A stretch of DNA of 64,000 bases. Origin: Prorocentrum cordatum (Eukaryota; Sar; Dinophyceae; Prorocentrales; Prorocentraceae). Location: positions 143,014-207,013 of the forward strand of contig CAUYUJ010020738.1 of assembly GCA_963575745.1 (NCBI GenBank), read 5' to 3'. Made by a program: the position numbers and the translations under genes. The stretch's first letter is position 1; every line of letters begins with the position of its first letter. The notes below the pieces were generated by a model. The model had not been told where the DNA came from and ran no database searches. It saw only the letters and a program-made list of their open reading frames with translations. Shown one piece after another: positions 11,333 to 20,760 of this stretch.

Positions 11333-12576
11333 GCGTCCAGTACGGCGGTGGGAGACCGGCCTACGTGAGGAGCCCGGGCCCCTATCTGCACCACGCCGTT
11401 TGCACGTTCGGCAACAGCGTTTTGCTTCTTGTTTCCTGGGATGGTAGGATCATGGGCAATCTTGAGCTCGCGACGTACCCTTGCAAGCTCGCGCGCACCA
11501 TCTGCATCATAATAGTATAACTTCTCTCCCGGGGCTTTAACGTTTACTGAAAAGCTACAAATGTGAACCGCAGCAGACTTGTCGTGTACACCCTGAGCGG
11601 CGAGAAAATCAGGTGGTTGGTCGCGAAAAGTCACGCATGCGGTCTCATCGTGGAGCCCCCGCGAGAGTTCATCCATCGCAAACCAATGATCCATCGTCGT
11701 CAGGTGTCCGAACGAAGTGGGGTTAGCGTATGGGCGGGGAACCTTCAGCCCTTTGTTGCGCGCTTTGCGCTGCTGTCGTCTGAGAGCTTTGGCCCACCTG
11801 CATACTGAGCAATATGGGTTCTTGGGAGTATGAGTTAGGAGGTGCGCGAGGGAGGCTGCGGCCTTGTTAAGTCGCTCGGCAAGGGAACCCGACACCTGAA
11901 CCTCCGCATCATCTGGGCATGGTCCTGACGGTGCGTCGATGTCGACTAGGTCGACACCGTCAGCGTCTCCAATGTCACCCTCCTCGGGCCCGGGGGCCGC
12001 GTCGCACGCATCGGAGTCCAACCCTTGATCCATGTTGTAGGGGAGGTATCCTGGGACCCCGTGCCAACAAGGGCTCTTATAGGCGGCTGCGCAGGCCACG
12101 GCTTCGCCGGGCTGATCGTCGGCCCCGCCGACGGCTTGGCCGTGGCAGGGCAAAGTCAAGAGACATGTAGAGGCAGCGATGCCGGTAGGTGTCCGAATCC
12201 AACCGCGTTCGCTAGCCTTGCGAGGCGAATCGTAGAAATAAGTGATGGTATCCGCAGAGTCTAACGAGGGCGGAGAAGCGGGCGCGGACTCAGCCGGCCG
12301 TCCGTCAACATAGCTGTGGCTTCCAATCAACTCATGTGCATGCAAGTCTATGGTTACGCGAGTCTGAATAGCATGGGGCGGAGGGCCTCCCGCCGATTCC
12401 ACATCATCCAGAAATGCCTTGGCGCCTGGCGTCACGCAGCACCACCGCTCGGGAGTTTCGCCTCCCCCAGCGGCAACCGCGCACATCCACTGACCCAGCG
12501 CCTCTTTGCCTTGCGAGACTCTCGACTTGCTCCCTGCGTTCGCGGAGGGACTCTCCACGGGAGGAGTGTTTCTCAA
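11287..12576 (-). pseudogene. Copia-like integrase (zinc-binding and core domains)
   Basis: Of 429 residues, about 240-262 hold an HHCC zinc site: His245, His249, Cys256 and Cys259 in LLTHTPKNPYCSVCRWAK, typical of dinoflagellate copia integrases. The core follows: Asp296 in LTTMDHWFAMDE; the second Asp near 359 in YYYDADGAREL, where most copia integrases have DNAxEL; and Glu390 in NAVAERANG. The D-D-E triad can therefore be placed, although spacing in the middle (residues 310-350) looks disturbed. The first 200 residues are poorly conserved and probably linker or out of frame. Confidence 0.8.
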
Positions 12577-12798
12577 CTCCTCTGCTTATATTTATAAAGG
12601 CCTTTGGAAAATGAGGGCCGGCCTGCTTCTGCCCAGGGGGGGCCCGAACTAACGGGGCAGGGCGCGCTGGCGCGCCCAGGCTGACTGGTTCAGTGGGCGC
12701 GTTCCCGCCCCCCCGCATTCGGTTTGACCGACGCGGGCGTCGCCGCATCCGTCTAGCGAGGAAGGCGAGGAACATCATCCTTGACAGAATTCTACAAC

Positions 12799-13011
12799 TC
12801 AGCCCGTCTGCACTGGCGGCGCGGCCGCCAGTGCCGAGCCAGTGTCGCGGATGGTCGGGCGTGGTCTGAGCGAACCAGCGATCTTTCCCACGCGTGCACT
12901 TTCCCGTTTCTTTGAAAGAGCGACGGATCTTATCCTTGCTTTTGCCTTTGCCTTTGCTTTTGTCTGAACCGCCACCCCCTGCGGATGAAGAGACATTGGC
13001 GGCGGCAGCAT
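12799..13011 (-). pseudogene. Retroviral-type aspartic protease remnant
   Basis: The frame reads PTIRDTGSALAAAP, with the DTG catalytic triplet at 12838-12846, between the zinc-cluster part of gag and the integrase, where a copia protease belongs. Only about 20 residues are readable before a stop. The rest of the fold (flap, hydrophobic-Gly motif) is not visible, so the call rests on position and the DTGSA motif. Confidence 0.5.
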
Positions 13012-13494
13012 TGGCTTGTTTTACAGTGCGCTCGTATCCGAGAGTCTTGCCGGCATTAAGCCTGGCCTGTTCATACTTGTCGCGCTTAAGCTTTTCTGCG
13101 TCAGTCAAGGCTCTGTGTTGTTTGTGGCAACCGTCCGGGGTCCATGGCAGTTCTTAGGATCACGTGAGTAAGGATAACAAGGCAACTTGCTTTGTTTCTC
13201 GCGCGAACGATCGGATTGGCCCCTCGTCCGTTGCTGTGCGCCTTTTCCACGGCCACCTGCTGGAGTCTGAGATCGGCTACGTGCCTTTCGGCCTCCGCCT
13301 TTCGGTTTCTCAGACCTCCCATCTGGAACGAGTATTCGGAGCTGGAGCAGCATTCGAATTAGCTCCCGCAGCCGGCTGGGCCAGAGCGGCAACTTTGGGC
13401 TTCTTATGACTAAAAGGGCAACCCTGGCCCGCATGCGGGCAGGTCTCTCCCTTACGCACAAATTTGCACGTTGTCTCGCCCTTCGTCGCTCCAT
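12850..13494 (-). pseudogene. Gag nucleocapsid-like basic region with second Cys/His cluster
   Basis: Two frames join here. The upstream part gives a basic Gly/Arg/Gln stretch, then CYPYSRDPKNCHGP and, after a shift, a further Cys-His-Lys-Gln-His group. The downstream part (TDAEKLKRDKYEQAR and SDKSKGKGKSKDK) is Lys/Gly-rich. It looks like RNA-binding nucleocapsid sequence between capsid and protease. Confidence 0.5.
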
Positions 13495-14119
13495 TCTTCA
13501 TAACATATGTGGACTCCCCGAGACGCGCTGCCACTTCTGCCGCAGCGGCTTTGCCGTTGAGGCCTCGGCGGTTATCGTTGCCGTTGCCTCCGCCGCCGCC
13601 CAAACGCGTCTGCCGAGCACGCTGATTCAAAGTGCCCTCATGCAGATTGATGTTCCACTCTTCCTTCTCACGCAACATCATCCATTCAATCTGGGTTATG
13701 AGCCACTCATAGGTTTTCACGCCTTCCCCTGGCTTGTCCGTAGACAAATCGTAAAGTTGACAGATCAGCTCGAACTTCTTCGGCTTCCTGCACTGCTCAA
13801 TAAAGTGTGCATGGGTCGAAGCTCGCATCTCATCAGACGGAGGTCGTGCGCCGTAGAGTTGTTGATACACATATGTCCATTCATTGTAGAAGTGGTACAA
13901 ATCAGCATCTGGGCGATTGGGATCAATAACTACCTTGAAGATGTCACGCGAAATTCGATGTTGGCCCAACTCCGATCTGACTGAACACCAATAGCAGATG
14001 GCCCGTATCATTTCGCGCCCTGTTAAGAGTCTCTTCTCATTCTGGGCGCCGCATTCCATGCGATTGATCTGCTGAAGGAAGTGAATGTGATGAGTGGAAA
14101 GACTGCGATTCCTACGCAC
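13310..14119 (-). CDS. Copia gag capsid-like region with CCCH zinc finger
   Basis: A 269-residue frame. Residues 1-170 are mostly helical, with YHFYNEWTYVYQQLYG and KPGEGVKTYEWLITQIEWMM resembling gag polyprotein helices. Residues about 222-245 contain CKFVRKGETCPHAGQGCPFSH, a CCCH-type finger (Cys-x8-Cys-x6-Cys-x3-His) instead of the usual CCHC knuckle. CCCH fingers appear in gag of several dinoflagellate copia lineages as I remember them. The preceding part of capsid is in another frame upstream (14023-14360), so the first codons shown here are not a real start. Confidence 0.65.
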   Translation of the reverse strand: MRRNRSLSTHHIHFLQQINRMECGAQNEKRLLTGREMIRAICYWCSVRSELGQHRISRDIFKVVIDPNRPDADLYHFYNEWTYVYQQLYGARPPSDEMRASTHAHFIEQCRKPKKFELICQLYDLSTDKPGEGVKTYEWLITQIEWMMLREKEEWNINLHEGTLNQRARQTRLGGGGGNGNDNRRGLNGKAAAAEVAARLGESTYVMKNGATKGETTCKFVRKGETCPHAGQGCPFSHKKPKVAALAQPAAGANSNAAPAPNTRSRWEV

Positions 14120-14365
14120 TTTGTTGAGTTAGTGGCGATCATGATGTCTAGGCGTTGGAAGCGACCCAGATTTCTGAGCTGTTCTTTAGTCACAGAGGGG
14201 CCCATAGCTTCCATGATCCAGAGCTGTGCTTCCCGAGTCTCAGGAGACGATCCCGCCACAGCACGGACTGTATGCATCTGCCACTCCCGCATGTTTGTAG
14301 CATCGGGAATGTCCATTAGATCGACCTTCTGGTTGTTTCCAACCTGTCTCCACTGATCAAGAGGG
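14023..14365 (-). pseudogene. Copia gag middle segment
   Basis: From SDENTPLDQWRQVG through DLMDIPDATNMREWQMHTVR to LRNLGRFQRLDIMIATNST the sequence is helical and continuous with the coiled-coil frame upstream (indel near 14375) and the capsid frame downstream (indel near 14100). It bridges the two larger gag frames. Confidence 0.55.
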
Positions 14366-14374
14366 GTATTCTCA

Positions 14375-15865
14375 TCAGATGCCAGGCTTGACCAGGCCTT
14401 CGGTGGCAGGGCCAGGGACAGTGTAATGGGGTTGCATAACTGGCCTCACGGGCGTCTCCTGTGAGAGCTGGGGCATATCGAACAGATGGAACCTGGGCAA
14501 CTTACCCAATTCTTTCTCGATGTATTGAAAGGGTTCCATGCCCATAGTTCTCGTCATCTCTTTTGCCCTTTCGATCAAGGCCGCCTCACGGTCAGCATAT
14601 TGCAATTGAGACCGCACATGTTGCTCTTTTTCTTTCAAGGACTCAGTGATGACAGCCTTGAGCCCCATCACTTCTATCTCTGATGCAGCTGCGCGTGCCG
14701 GCGCCTCATCTTTCTCACGAAGGTTGGCAGCTGACCTTTCTGAGCTCAATCGAAGTTTTTCCTCAGCTTGCTCCGTCATCCGTTGCAAATTACACTTGTC
14801 AGCGTAAAAGTCACCAAGGAGCTTCTGCTGTTGGGCCCGAAAGTCGGGATCAGCGCTATGTCGCTGCCATTGCTCATCCCACTCCGCCTGTTCCACGGGC
14901 AGGCTCTTTCGTTGAGTACAAGTGACGCAAGGTCTGGTGCTCTTGTCAAAGTGGTTTTTACAGCTTGGTAATCCGCAAGTTGCGCATGTTCCGATCTTCG
15001 GAATCGAGCATATTGAACAATTTTCGTCAGTTCCCCCTTTGGCGGGCTGCGGCTGCTGGACAGCTCTTACCCGCAACATGGGCGGCATCCCGCCATCTAG
15101 GGGCGCCGAGCCAGGCTGGGCCTGCGACGACGTTGCACCAGACGGCTGGGCCGCCGGTGATGGTCGTCTGCTCGCCCCTGCCGGCTTGGCTGGTAGGCGC
15201 TTTTCGTCACCTAATTGTGATCGCTGAAGTGATGCTCTAGCATTTTCATGCAACTCGAGCTCATCTCGATACTGATTATTTTGATCAACTCCCGTCGCAG
15301 CTACAATCTGTGCACTGGCCACTTCTAGCCTGGCAGCACAAAGTTGGTATTGGAGCTCCTGTTTATCATGTTCTGCCCTGGCTATCGCGGCCCTCTCCCC
15401 TTCTATTCTCGCCACCGCAACAGCGGCGCAGGCGGACTTGGCATCTATAGATTGACTATTTGCCGCCAGGGCAGCCTGTCGTTCGGAAGATGTCGTCTCA
15501 ACAATCCTGTTCTCGGCTTCTCCCGCACGCTGCTGGGCAGCCGCGGTCTGATAGGACATTTGTTCCATCAATTCTTGTTCCCGCCGACTGGCAGCTTGGG
15601 CCAGGGCGAGTCTATCAGCCTCGAACCTCTTCCGGACATCGGCAATAACTGCGTTCATTTCTTCTCGATCCAGTCGAGCCTGTTCGGCCCTGTGAGCTTC
15701 CAGGACCATGGTTTCTTGCTGTCTCTTAGCCTCCATGATTCTGGCCTGATCCTTCATGGCTTGGATGAAAAGGTATTGGCAGTTATGTTCTTCCATTTGG
15801 AAACAATCCTCACGCAACCACTGATTGCCGCAATTGGGACACACGTCATAACAGTACCCACACAC
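14375..15865 (-). CDS. Gag N-terminal module: zinc cluster, long coiled coil, central zinc cluster
   Basis: An intact 496-residue frame, the longest uninterrupted frame of this element. Residues 1-30 have six Cys/His in CGYCYDVCPNCGNQW and ECFQMEEHNC-like spacing, a probable treble-clef site that starts further upstream in another frame (RCPGEAHKQGGPCKRP, near 15925). Residues 30-215 and 335-440 are Ala/Glu/Arg/Gln-rich with heptad-like spacing, predicting coiled coils. Residues about 285-320 form a second Cys/His cluster (CSICSIPKIGTCATCG, CKNHFDK, CVTC), B-box-like. It precedes the capsid part on the same strand. The role in the element (assembly, RNA binding) is inferred. Confidence 0.6.
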   Translation of the reverse strand: MCGYCYDVCPNCGNQWLREDCFQMEEHNCQYLFIQAMKDQARIMEAKRQQETMVLEAHRAEQARLDREEMNAVIADVRKRFEADRLALAQAASRREQELMEQMSYQTAAAQQRAGEAENRIVETTSSERQAALAANSQSIDAKSACAAVAVARIEGERAAIARAEHDKQELQYQLCAARLEVASAQIVAATGVDQNNQYRDELELHENARASLQRSQLGDEKRLPAKPAGASRRPSPAAQPSGATSSQAQPGSAPLDGGMPPMLRVRAVQQPQPAKGGTDENCSICSIPKIGTCATCGLPSCKNHFDKSTRPCVTCTQRKSLPVEQAEWDEQWQRHSADPDFRAQQQKLLGDFYADKCNLQRMTEQAEEKLRLSSERSAANLREKDEAPARAAASEIEVMGLKAVITESLKEKEQHVRSQLQYADREAALIERAKEMTRTMGMEPFQYIEKELGKLPRFHLFDMPQLSQETPVRPVMQPHYTVPGPATEGLVKPGI

Positions 15866-15961
15866 TGGGCGCTTACAAGGTCCCCCCTGTTTGTGAGCTT
15901 CCCCCGGGCACCTATTTTCCGCGCCCCTGGTCCTGGAGCCCCTGGGAAACTGGCTGTAAGT

Positions 15962-16513
15962 CTACTGGTCTTGCTCAGGAACCGTCATAGAGAGGAGAGT
16001 GGTGACACTGTCGACGTACAAGTCGTGCTCCCTCGACCTGGGAGTGCTGCGTGATTGCTGGCTGCCGAACGATTCCCGATCCGCCACTCTTTCCCTCGCA
16101 CTCTGATCTCCCTCGATGCTCTCGACTGGCCGGGGAAGTCCGTTCAGGCGATTGCCGAGCTGTCGGCGCTGCTCTCCTCGAGCACGATGGAAGTCGTCTC
16201 GGGAGATGGGTGACTGCCCCCAGGTTCTGGATCCCATGTCCCGAAGTCTGTCGGGCTGGACCAACGCTCTTTCCTGGAGGGCAACGTCTCGGGCAATCTC
16301 TAACCTTCCTCCTGGAGGTTCCGAAGGGTTTTCAGGGCCCCCGGGATCCAAGCGAGAAGCGGGTCTCTCTTCCGCTTCGATGTCGGACATCTGATCTTGT
16401 CCCCTGGATCGCGCAAGGTCGATGGCTCTCAGCTCGGGAGCTCCCGCGCCGTCTGAGAAAGAAGACCAGGCGTCTGACATCTGATATGAGGGGAGACCCG
16501 GGCGCGTAGACAT
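15962..16513 (-). CDS. Possible gag start region, Ser/Arg/Asp-rich
   Basis: From the ATG at 16511-16513 the frame gives 183 residues (MSTRPGLPSYQMSDAWSSFS onward), Arg/Asp/Glu-rich and probably disordered, stopping at 15962 about 40 bp before the zinc cluster of the coiled-coil module. The frame is open for another 700 bp upstream, but there it lies antisense to the DIRS-like ORF1 and becomes Ala/Pro/Arg-rich, so I prefer this internal Met. Copia gag leaders are often disordered; nothing else supports the start. Confidence 0.4.
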   Translation of the reverse strand: MSTRPGLPSYQMSDAWSSFSDGAGAPELRAIDLARSRGQDQMSDIEAEERPASRLDPGGPENPSEPPGGRLEIARDVALQERALVQPDRLRDMGSRTWGQSPISRDDFHRARGEQRRQLGNRLNGLPRPVESIEGDQSARERVADRESFGSQQSRSTPRSREHDLYVDSVTTLLSMTVPEQDQ

Positions 16514-16705
16514 GCGACTCGCCGCCCTAGATTCCGCCAGAGGCACCCCAGGCGGAGACGCGTCGGGCGGAGGCGCGACGGCACCTCGCTCGCCCCGGCG
16601 GCGTCTCTTGGAGGGAGGTCGGGGGTCGGAGCAGCTGGGGCAGGGGGGGTCACGACGGCTTCTTGCTGGTCTGCGCGCCGCTGGCCAGTCGCGGGGGATC
16701 CGTGC

Positions 16706-17068
16706 ATGTTTGGCAGGCTCGGGGTGACCGACGCCTTGCTGGACGGCGCGCGGGAGGCTTTGCGGTCGGCGAGCGTCGCGACCTTGGTGTGGGCTGGCCA
16801 GGGCTCCCAGAGTTGCCCTGCTTGCCCGGAGTGTCCGAGCTGTACCTGCTCTCCATCTCTGGCGCGCCCCGCCTTGCAGCGCCCGTCCTGCACGCTGGGG
16901 AGGGCCACCTGTCCCAGCTGCCCGAGCTGCCCTGAGGTCAGCTGCCCCGAGGTGGCGGTGGGCCTCGGCAGGTGGTGGCTCGTCGCGGCGCTGCTCGCCG
17001 GCCTCGCGGGGCTCGCTGCGGGCTGCTGCGTAGGGGCGATCTGGGGCGCAGGGCTTCGGCGCATCGTG
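16706..17068 (+). pseudogene. DIRS-like ORF1 N-terminal part: CxxC repeats and transmembrane segment
   Basis: About 120 residues. Residues 35-85 have two dense Cys-Pro clusters (CPACPECPSCTC and CPSCPSCPEVSC). Residues 92-115 (GRWWLVAALLAGLAGLAAGC) form a clear hydrophobic segment long enough to span a membrane. The frame then runs into Gly/Arg-rich sequence after 17070, where the next frame continues with better coding character, so one frameshift probably joins them. A membrane-anchored, Cys-rich protein is unusual for a retroelement ORF1. Confidence 0.5.
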
Positions 17069-17069
17069 C

Positions 17070-18182
17070 ATGTCCGAGGCGAGACCTATCGCTCCGGGCC
17101 GCCTGGTCCTGGTGTGGTACGGGGGCGCGGAGGCGCATTGGCGCGAGCTCCTCCTGCTCTGCAAGGTGGAGGGGGCGACCTGGGTCATCGCCACGCCTGA
17201 TGGCGATGTCATCGCAGAAGACATCTACGACTTCAGCTGCCCGCCGTGCTGCCAAGGGTGGATCCCGCTGTTCGTCACGGCCAGCGCCTTGCTGTATAGG
17301 TTCGGGCCGCCCGGACAGCAGCACGCACCAGCAGAGCGGCGGCAGGTCTTCAAGGATGGGGTTGCGACCGCGCAGATTGAGAGGGCCAACAGGGTTGTCG
17401 ACGCCGTTGCTGCTGATGCAGAGCCTGGCGCTGTGCATGACCGTGTGGCTATGCACGGGTGGACCGCAGATGCTGGACTACCAGGTGGAGGCGCAGCCGT
17501 CCCGCTGGCTGGAGTGCCCTTGGGAACGGACGCTTGGCCAGGGGCAGCGGCGTCGGCGCGCCGCCAGTGGATCATGGTCGCCAGCGATGGGCAGCCAGGA
17601 GCGCCTTCCGTCGAAGCTGACTGGAGTGTGGACGCGAGTGCGGACATCGTGGCCGACTTCGCACTGGCCAAGCTCGGATCCGCGACCCTCGTGTTGGGGA
17701 GTATCGACGTCGGCGGCAGGGAACTCAAGCTGGTGGCCATCACGGACTTTCCGATCCAGGGCCCGCATACCACGTTCTGGCTCTGCAGTTTCGTTAGTGA
17801 TCAGGGCCAGGTGCCCAGGACCAGGGCTGGGAGGTCGATGCGGGACGCCCATGAGCCGGACAACGACAGGCTCAAGCACGAACAGGGTAGCCTCTTGGAG
17901 ATCCTCGAGCTTGCTCTCACCTACGATCAATTGGATGTGCCATCGCTGGCCTCTTGTGATATCCTCGCGCGACGGGTTCGGTTATTGGAGGAGGCCTACA
18001 CTTCGAACCCGAGGGCTGCGAGGTTGGAGGAACGCGAGCACTACCAGGGGCTCGGCAGAAGGGTCGCCGTGGTGGCCCCGACGCTCACCACGCACGTTGC
18101 AGGGCAGCTGCAGGGTGAAGCGCAGATCCAGATGGAGCGACGCAAGGCCCGCGAGGAGGCGGCCCTTGCGCGCGAGGGCTAG
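17070..18182 (+). CDS. DIRS-like ORF1 main part, unknown function
   Basis: An intact 370-residue frame. Residues 8-60 contain GRLVLVWYGGAEAHWRELL and ATWVIATPDGDVIAEDIYDF, a beta-rich segment resembling a small SH3/Tudor-like fold, though I cannot confirm this. Residues 165-260 form a second alpha/beta region. Residues 265-370 are helical and end in a Glu/Arg-rich helix (QIQMERRKAREEAALAREG). It stops 25 bp before the RT-bearing frame. By position it is the gag-equivalent of the element; no zinc knuckle is present. Confidence 0.55.
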   Translation: MSEARPIAPGRLVLVWYGGAEAHWRELLLLCKVEGATWVIATPDGDVIAEDIYDFSCPPCCQGWIPLFVTASALLYRFGPPGQQHAPAERRQVFKDGVATAQIERANRVVDAVAADAEPGAVHDRVAMHGWTADAGLPGGGAAVPLAGVPLGTDAWPGAAASARRQWIMVASDGQPGAPSVEADWSVDASADIVADFALAKLGSATLVLGSIDVGGRELKLVAITDFPIQGPHTTFWLCSFVSDQGQVPRTRAGRSMRDAHEPDNDRLKHEQGSLLEILELALTYDQLDVPSLASCDILARRVRLLEEAYTSNPRAARLEEREHYQGLGRRVAVVAPTLTTHVAGQLQGEAQIQMERRKAREEAALAREG

Positions 18183-18206
18183 CCGCCCCGCGGCATCTAC
18201 GTTTTC

Positions 18207-19190
18207 GTGGCCCGCTCAGGGCCGCCAACTAGTCGAGGTCGTCTTCGGAGACCCTGGCGCCTTCACCGCAGTCGGGGCCATCTTCGAGGACCTCGGCGAG
18301 ATTTTGCTTGGGACATGGCGGATGGTCGCCAGCGTGACCTACTGCCGCTGCCAAGGCTGGGCAAGATTGAGGTCCCACGTGGTGCTCTCCGTCGTGGAGT
18401 TCAGCAGCGTATCTGTCGTCGTGCGTGGGTTGACAGGCGCGTCGACGAGACAGTTTGGGCCCTCAGTGAGCTTGGAGGGGTTGGCAGCACGCAGCTCGGT
18501 GGTCCAGGTGGAGAGCAGACGCGGGCTGCTGTTGCTATGGCCCAGGACGCCGCGTTGGCCGTGCCCTTACCTCGAGAGCGGCCCGCCCCGCATGAAGCCC
18601 TCGCGGCGCTTCTGCGCACAGACGCTCGCTACGGAGACAGCGAGTGCGCCGGGGACATTGCACCGTTTGGTTCGGCGCCAGTCTCGCTGCCGGGCCGCGA
18701 CTTGTCGGGGGTGGACATCTACCAAGTTCTGCCTTCGGACGCGTCGCGCAAGCTCAAGCGGCTTCGCGACGCCATTCTTCTCAGTAGCGAGGAATATGCA
18801 TTGCGTATCAAGAGCGAGGGGCTACCCAACCTTTACTTTGACCCAGCGCTGGAGGCGCAGCCCTCCAAGTGGGAGGGATTTTGTCGGGAGCTGCGTGGCA
18901 GGGGGCTGGCGCGCTGGACCCGACCCTACAAAGAGAGGGTTGGCTTGTTGCTTGTTCGCAAGAAGAGATGTGATTCACGACTCATATGTGATGCACGTCG
19001 GAGTAACGTTCAGTTCGACATCCCTGGTTCCATACAGCTTGCTACTGGTGGCTCGCTCAGCCGTCTCGACAGCAGCTCCGAACAGGCCATCTACTGTGCC
19101 AGCTTTGACATCAAGGACTTTTTCCACGAACTCAGGATCCACGAGGAGCTCTCCCATGTTACCAGAGGCTCGGGCTTTGGCAGTCGGGGT
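18207..19190 (+). pseudogene. DIRS-like reverse transcriptase, N-terminal half
   Basis: After a low-complexity first 120 residues the frame gives GVDIYQVLPSDASRKLKRL, then GLLLVRKKRCDSRLICDARR and SFDIKDFFHELRIHEEL. The last carries the first catalytic Asp (SFDIKDFF), matching RT motif A of the gypsy/DIRS type. After about 19160 this frame turns into Arg/Gly-rich noise and the RT continues in another frame. Confidence 0.75.
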
Positions 19191-20760
19191 GGAGAGCGTC
19201 AATGGCGTCAAGGTCGTCGACCACGAGCTCATCTACCCGGCGCTGCAGTCTCTGCCCATGGGCTTTTCGCGGGCCATGTGGGCGGCACAGCTGGTGCACG
19301 AGGAGGTTCTGCGTCGCGCCGGCCTGCCTCCTCCTCGCCTTCTTCGCGATGGCACCCCGCCACCCTCGCTGGACGGAGGGCCCGTGCACGTGGCCTACGT
19401 GGACAACTTTGGGGCCACCGGGCGCGACGAGGCCGAGGCCGAGGCCATGCACCACCAGGCGCTTGAAGGCGTCAGGAAGGCTGGGTTTCATGTTCACGAG
19501 ATCGAGCGCGTCAGTACCTCCTTGGACATCATTGGCGTGCACTTGGATGGCGAGAGGAAGGTGGTCACGCTGTCTGCGGCGCGGGCATGGCGGATCTATG
19601 CCGGGCTGCACGCCCTCGTGCGGCGGGGGCGTTGCACGGGGAGGGAGATGCGGGCCATCTTGGGCCACCTGTGCTTCGCCTTCTTGCTGCGCCGCCCGTG
19701 TCTATCCTGCATTGCGGCCGCATTTGCCTTTGCCGAGTCCGCTGGTAACGACTGCAAGAACCTCTGGCCCAGCGTCAAGAGGGAGCTTCTCATCGCTGTC
19801 GCGATCTTGCCGCTGGTCTACGCGGACATCGCGGCGGGATGGCTTGACCAGGTGGTGGCGACTGAGTGGCCCGCGCATGCCATCCAGCACGCAGGCTCCC
19901 ACGACGAGCGCTGGAGGTTCAAGAAGAACCCGCAGCGCAAGCACAGGGAGGTCGCCCTGGCGGGCTACGACATCGCCGAGCCTCCGGTCGATAGGGACGG
20001 CAACCTCCCAGTTGACAGCGACGAGGGCGTCTGGATGGCCGTCGGCGACTTCCCAGATGTCGAGCCCGCCGCTGTCGAGGAGGCAAAGTGGGCCGTGGTC
20101 GCCAAGCGCCCTTGTGGGGGTCACGAGGGGGCCATCCATGTCAGAGAGGCGGGGGGCGCGAAGCTCGGCCTCAAGCACGTGGTCCGATGCGGCCGCTGGC
20201 GACACAGGAAGGTCCTCATGCTGGTCGACAACATGGGCCTGGTGCTCGCGCTCCAGAAGGATCGATGTCGCGACCCAGCTCTCCTCGGTCAGCTTCGTCA
20301 GATGGCCTCTCTGCAACTCGCCACTGGGCTGCGGGCGCGGTTCCGCTGGATCCCTGCAGATCGGCCCTCGCGGCAGTGGGGGCCGGCAGTGGCTGATGCT
20401 GGGCTTGCATGGCGTCCTCCTCCTGGGCTTGTTCTCCTGATGCCTGGTGCTGTCACGAGGGCGCCGGGCATGGTGCGCAGGAGGCCTGCTGGCGTGACGG
20501 CACGCAACGTTGCCCAGCGAATCGAGACCTCCCCCGCTATGCACTTGGTCAGCCTGGAGACTCGACTTCGCGGGCAGCAGCCTTTGGTGGACGCAGGGTC
20601 AGGACCATCCGAGCAGGCGATCCTGCCCCGTCCCCCGGCGACGCCCGCCGAGCGTCCAAGCGGCTCGCGGAGATCGCGGGTCGCAACCTCGACAAGGCAG
20701 GCTGCCGCGCGCAGGTCTGCCAGCAGCGGAGGCCTCTCCTGCCTCGAGAGTATCGCGGTG
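19175..20760 (+). pseudogene. DIRS-like reverse transcriptase C-terminal half and RNase H-like region
   Basis: It continues the RT with LIYPALQSLPMGFSRAMWAA (motif B-like LPMGFSRA) and VHVAYVDNFGATG, where YVDN at 19396-19407 stands for the usual YxDD. The thumb region follows (LDIIGVHLDGERKVVTLS). RNase H-like signals are IHVREAGGAKLGLKH (Glu), VLMLVDNMGLVLAL (Asp) and RFRWIPADRPSRQWGPAVAD (Asp), at about 20140, 20225 and 20340. The frame then stays open through the recombinase to 21519, about 2.3 kb in all, so this is the best preserved part of the element. Confidence 0.75.

Larger units (their letters stand above)
8451..16513 (-). mobile_element. Ty1/copia-like retroelement 1, 3'-truncated, frameshifted
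   Basis: On the minus strand the order is gag N-terminal module, capsid-like region, zinc clusters, protease remnant, integrase, reverse transcriptase: the copia order of integrase before RT. Each domain is readable but the reading frame changes at least eight times. The RT stops soon after the YVDD core and no RNase H is seen; family 1 repeat follows. I found no LTRs: the 3' end is lost and the 5' end runs into the divergent DIRS-like element at 16.7 kb. It is an old, non-autonomous copy. Confidence 0.85.

Noticed and set aside
16972-19170. The first 730 codons of the 1515-codon plus frame
   Set aside because: The frame is open but is the wrong phase here; ORF1 and the RT N-terminal half read in other frames. 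Only the part after about 19175 is real coding sequence.
19702-20544. 280-codon minus-strand frame inside the DIRS-like element
   Set aside because: Antisense shadow of the RT/RNase H region; no motif.
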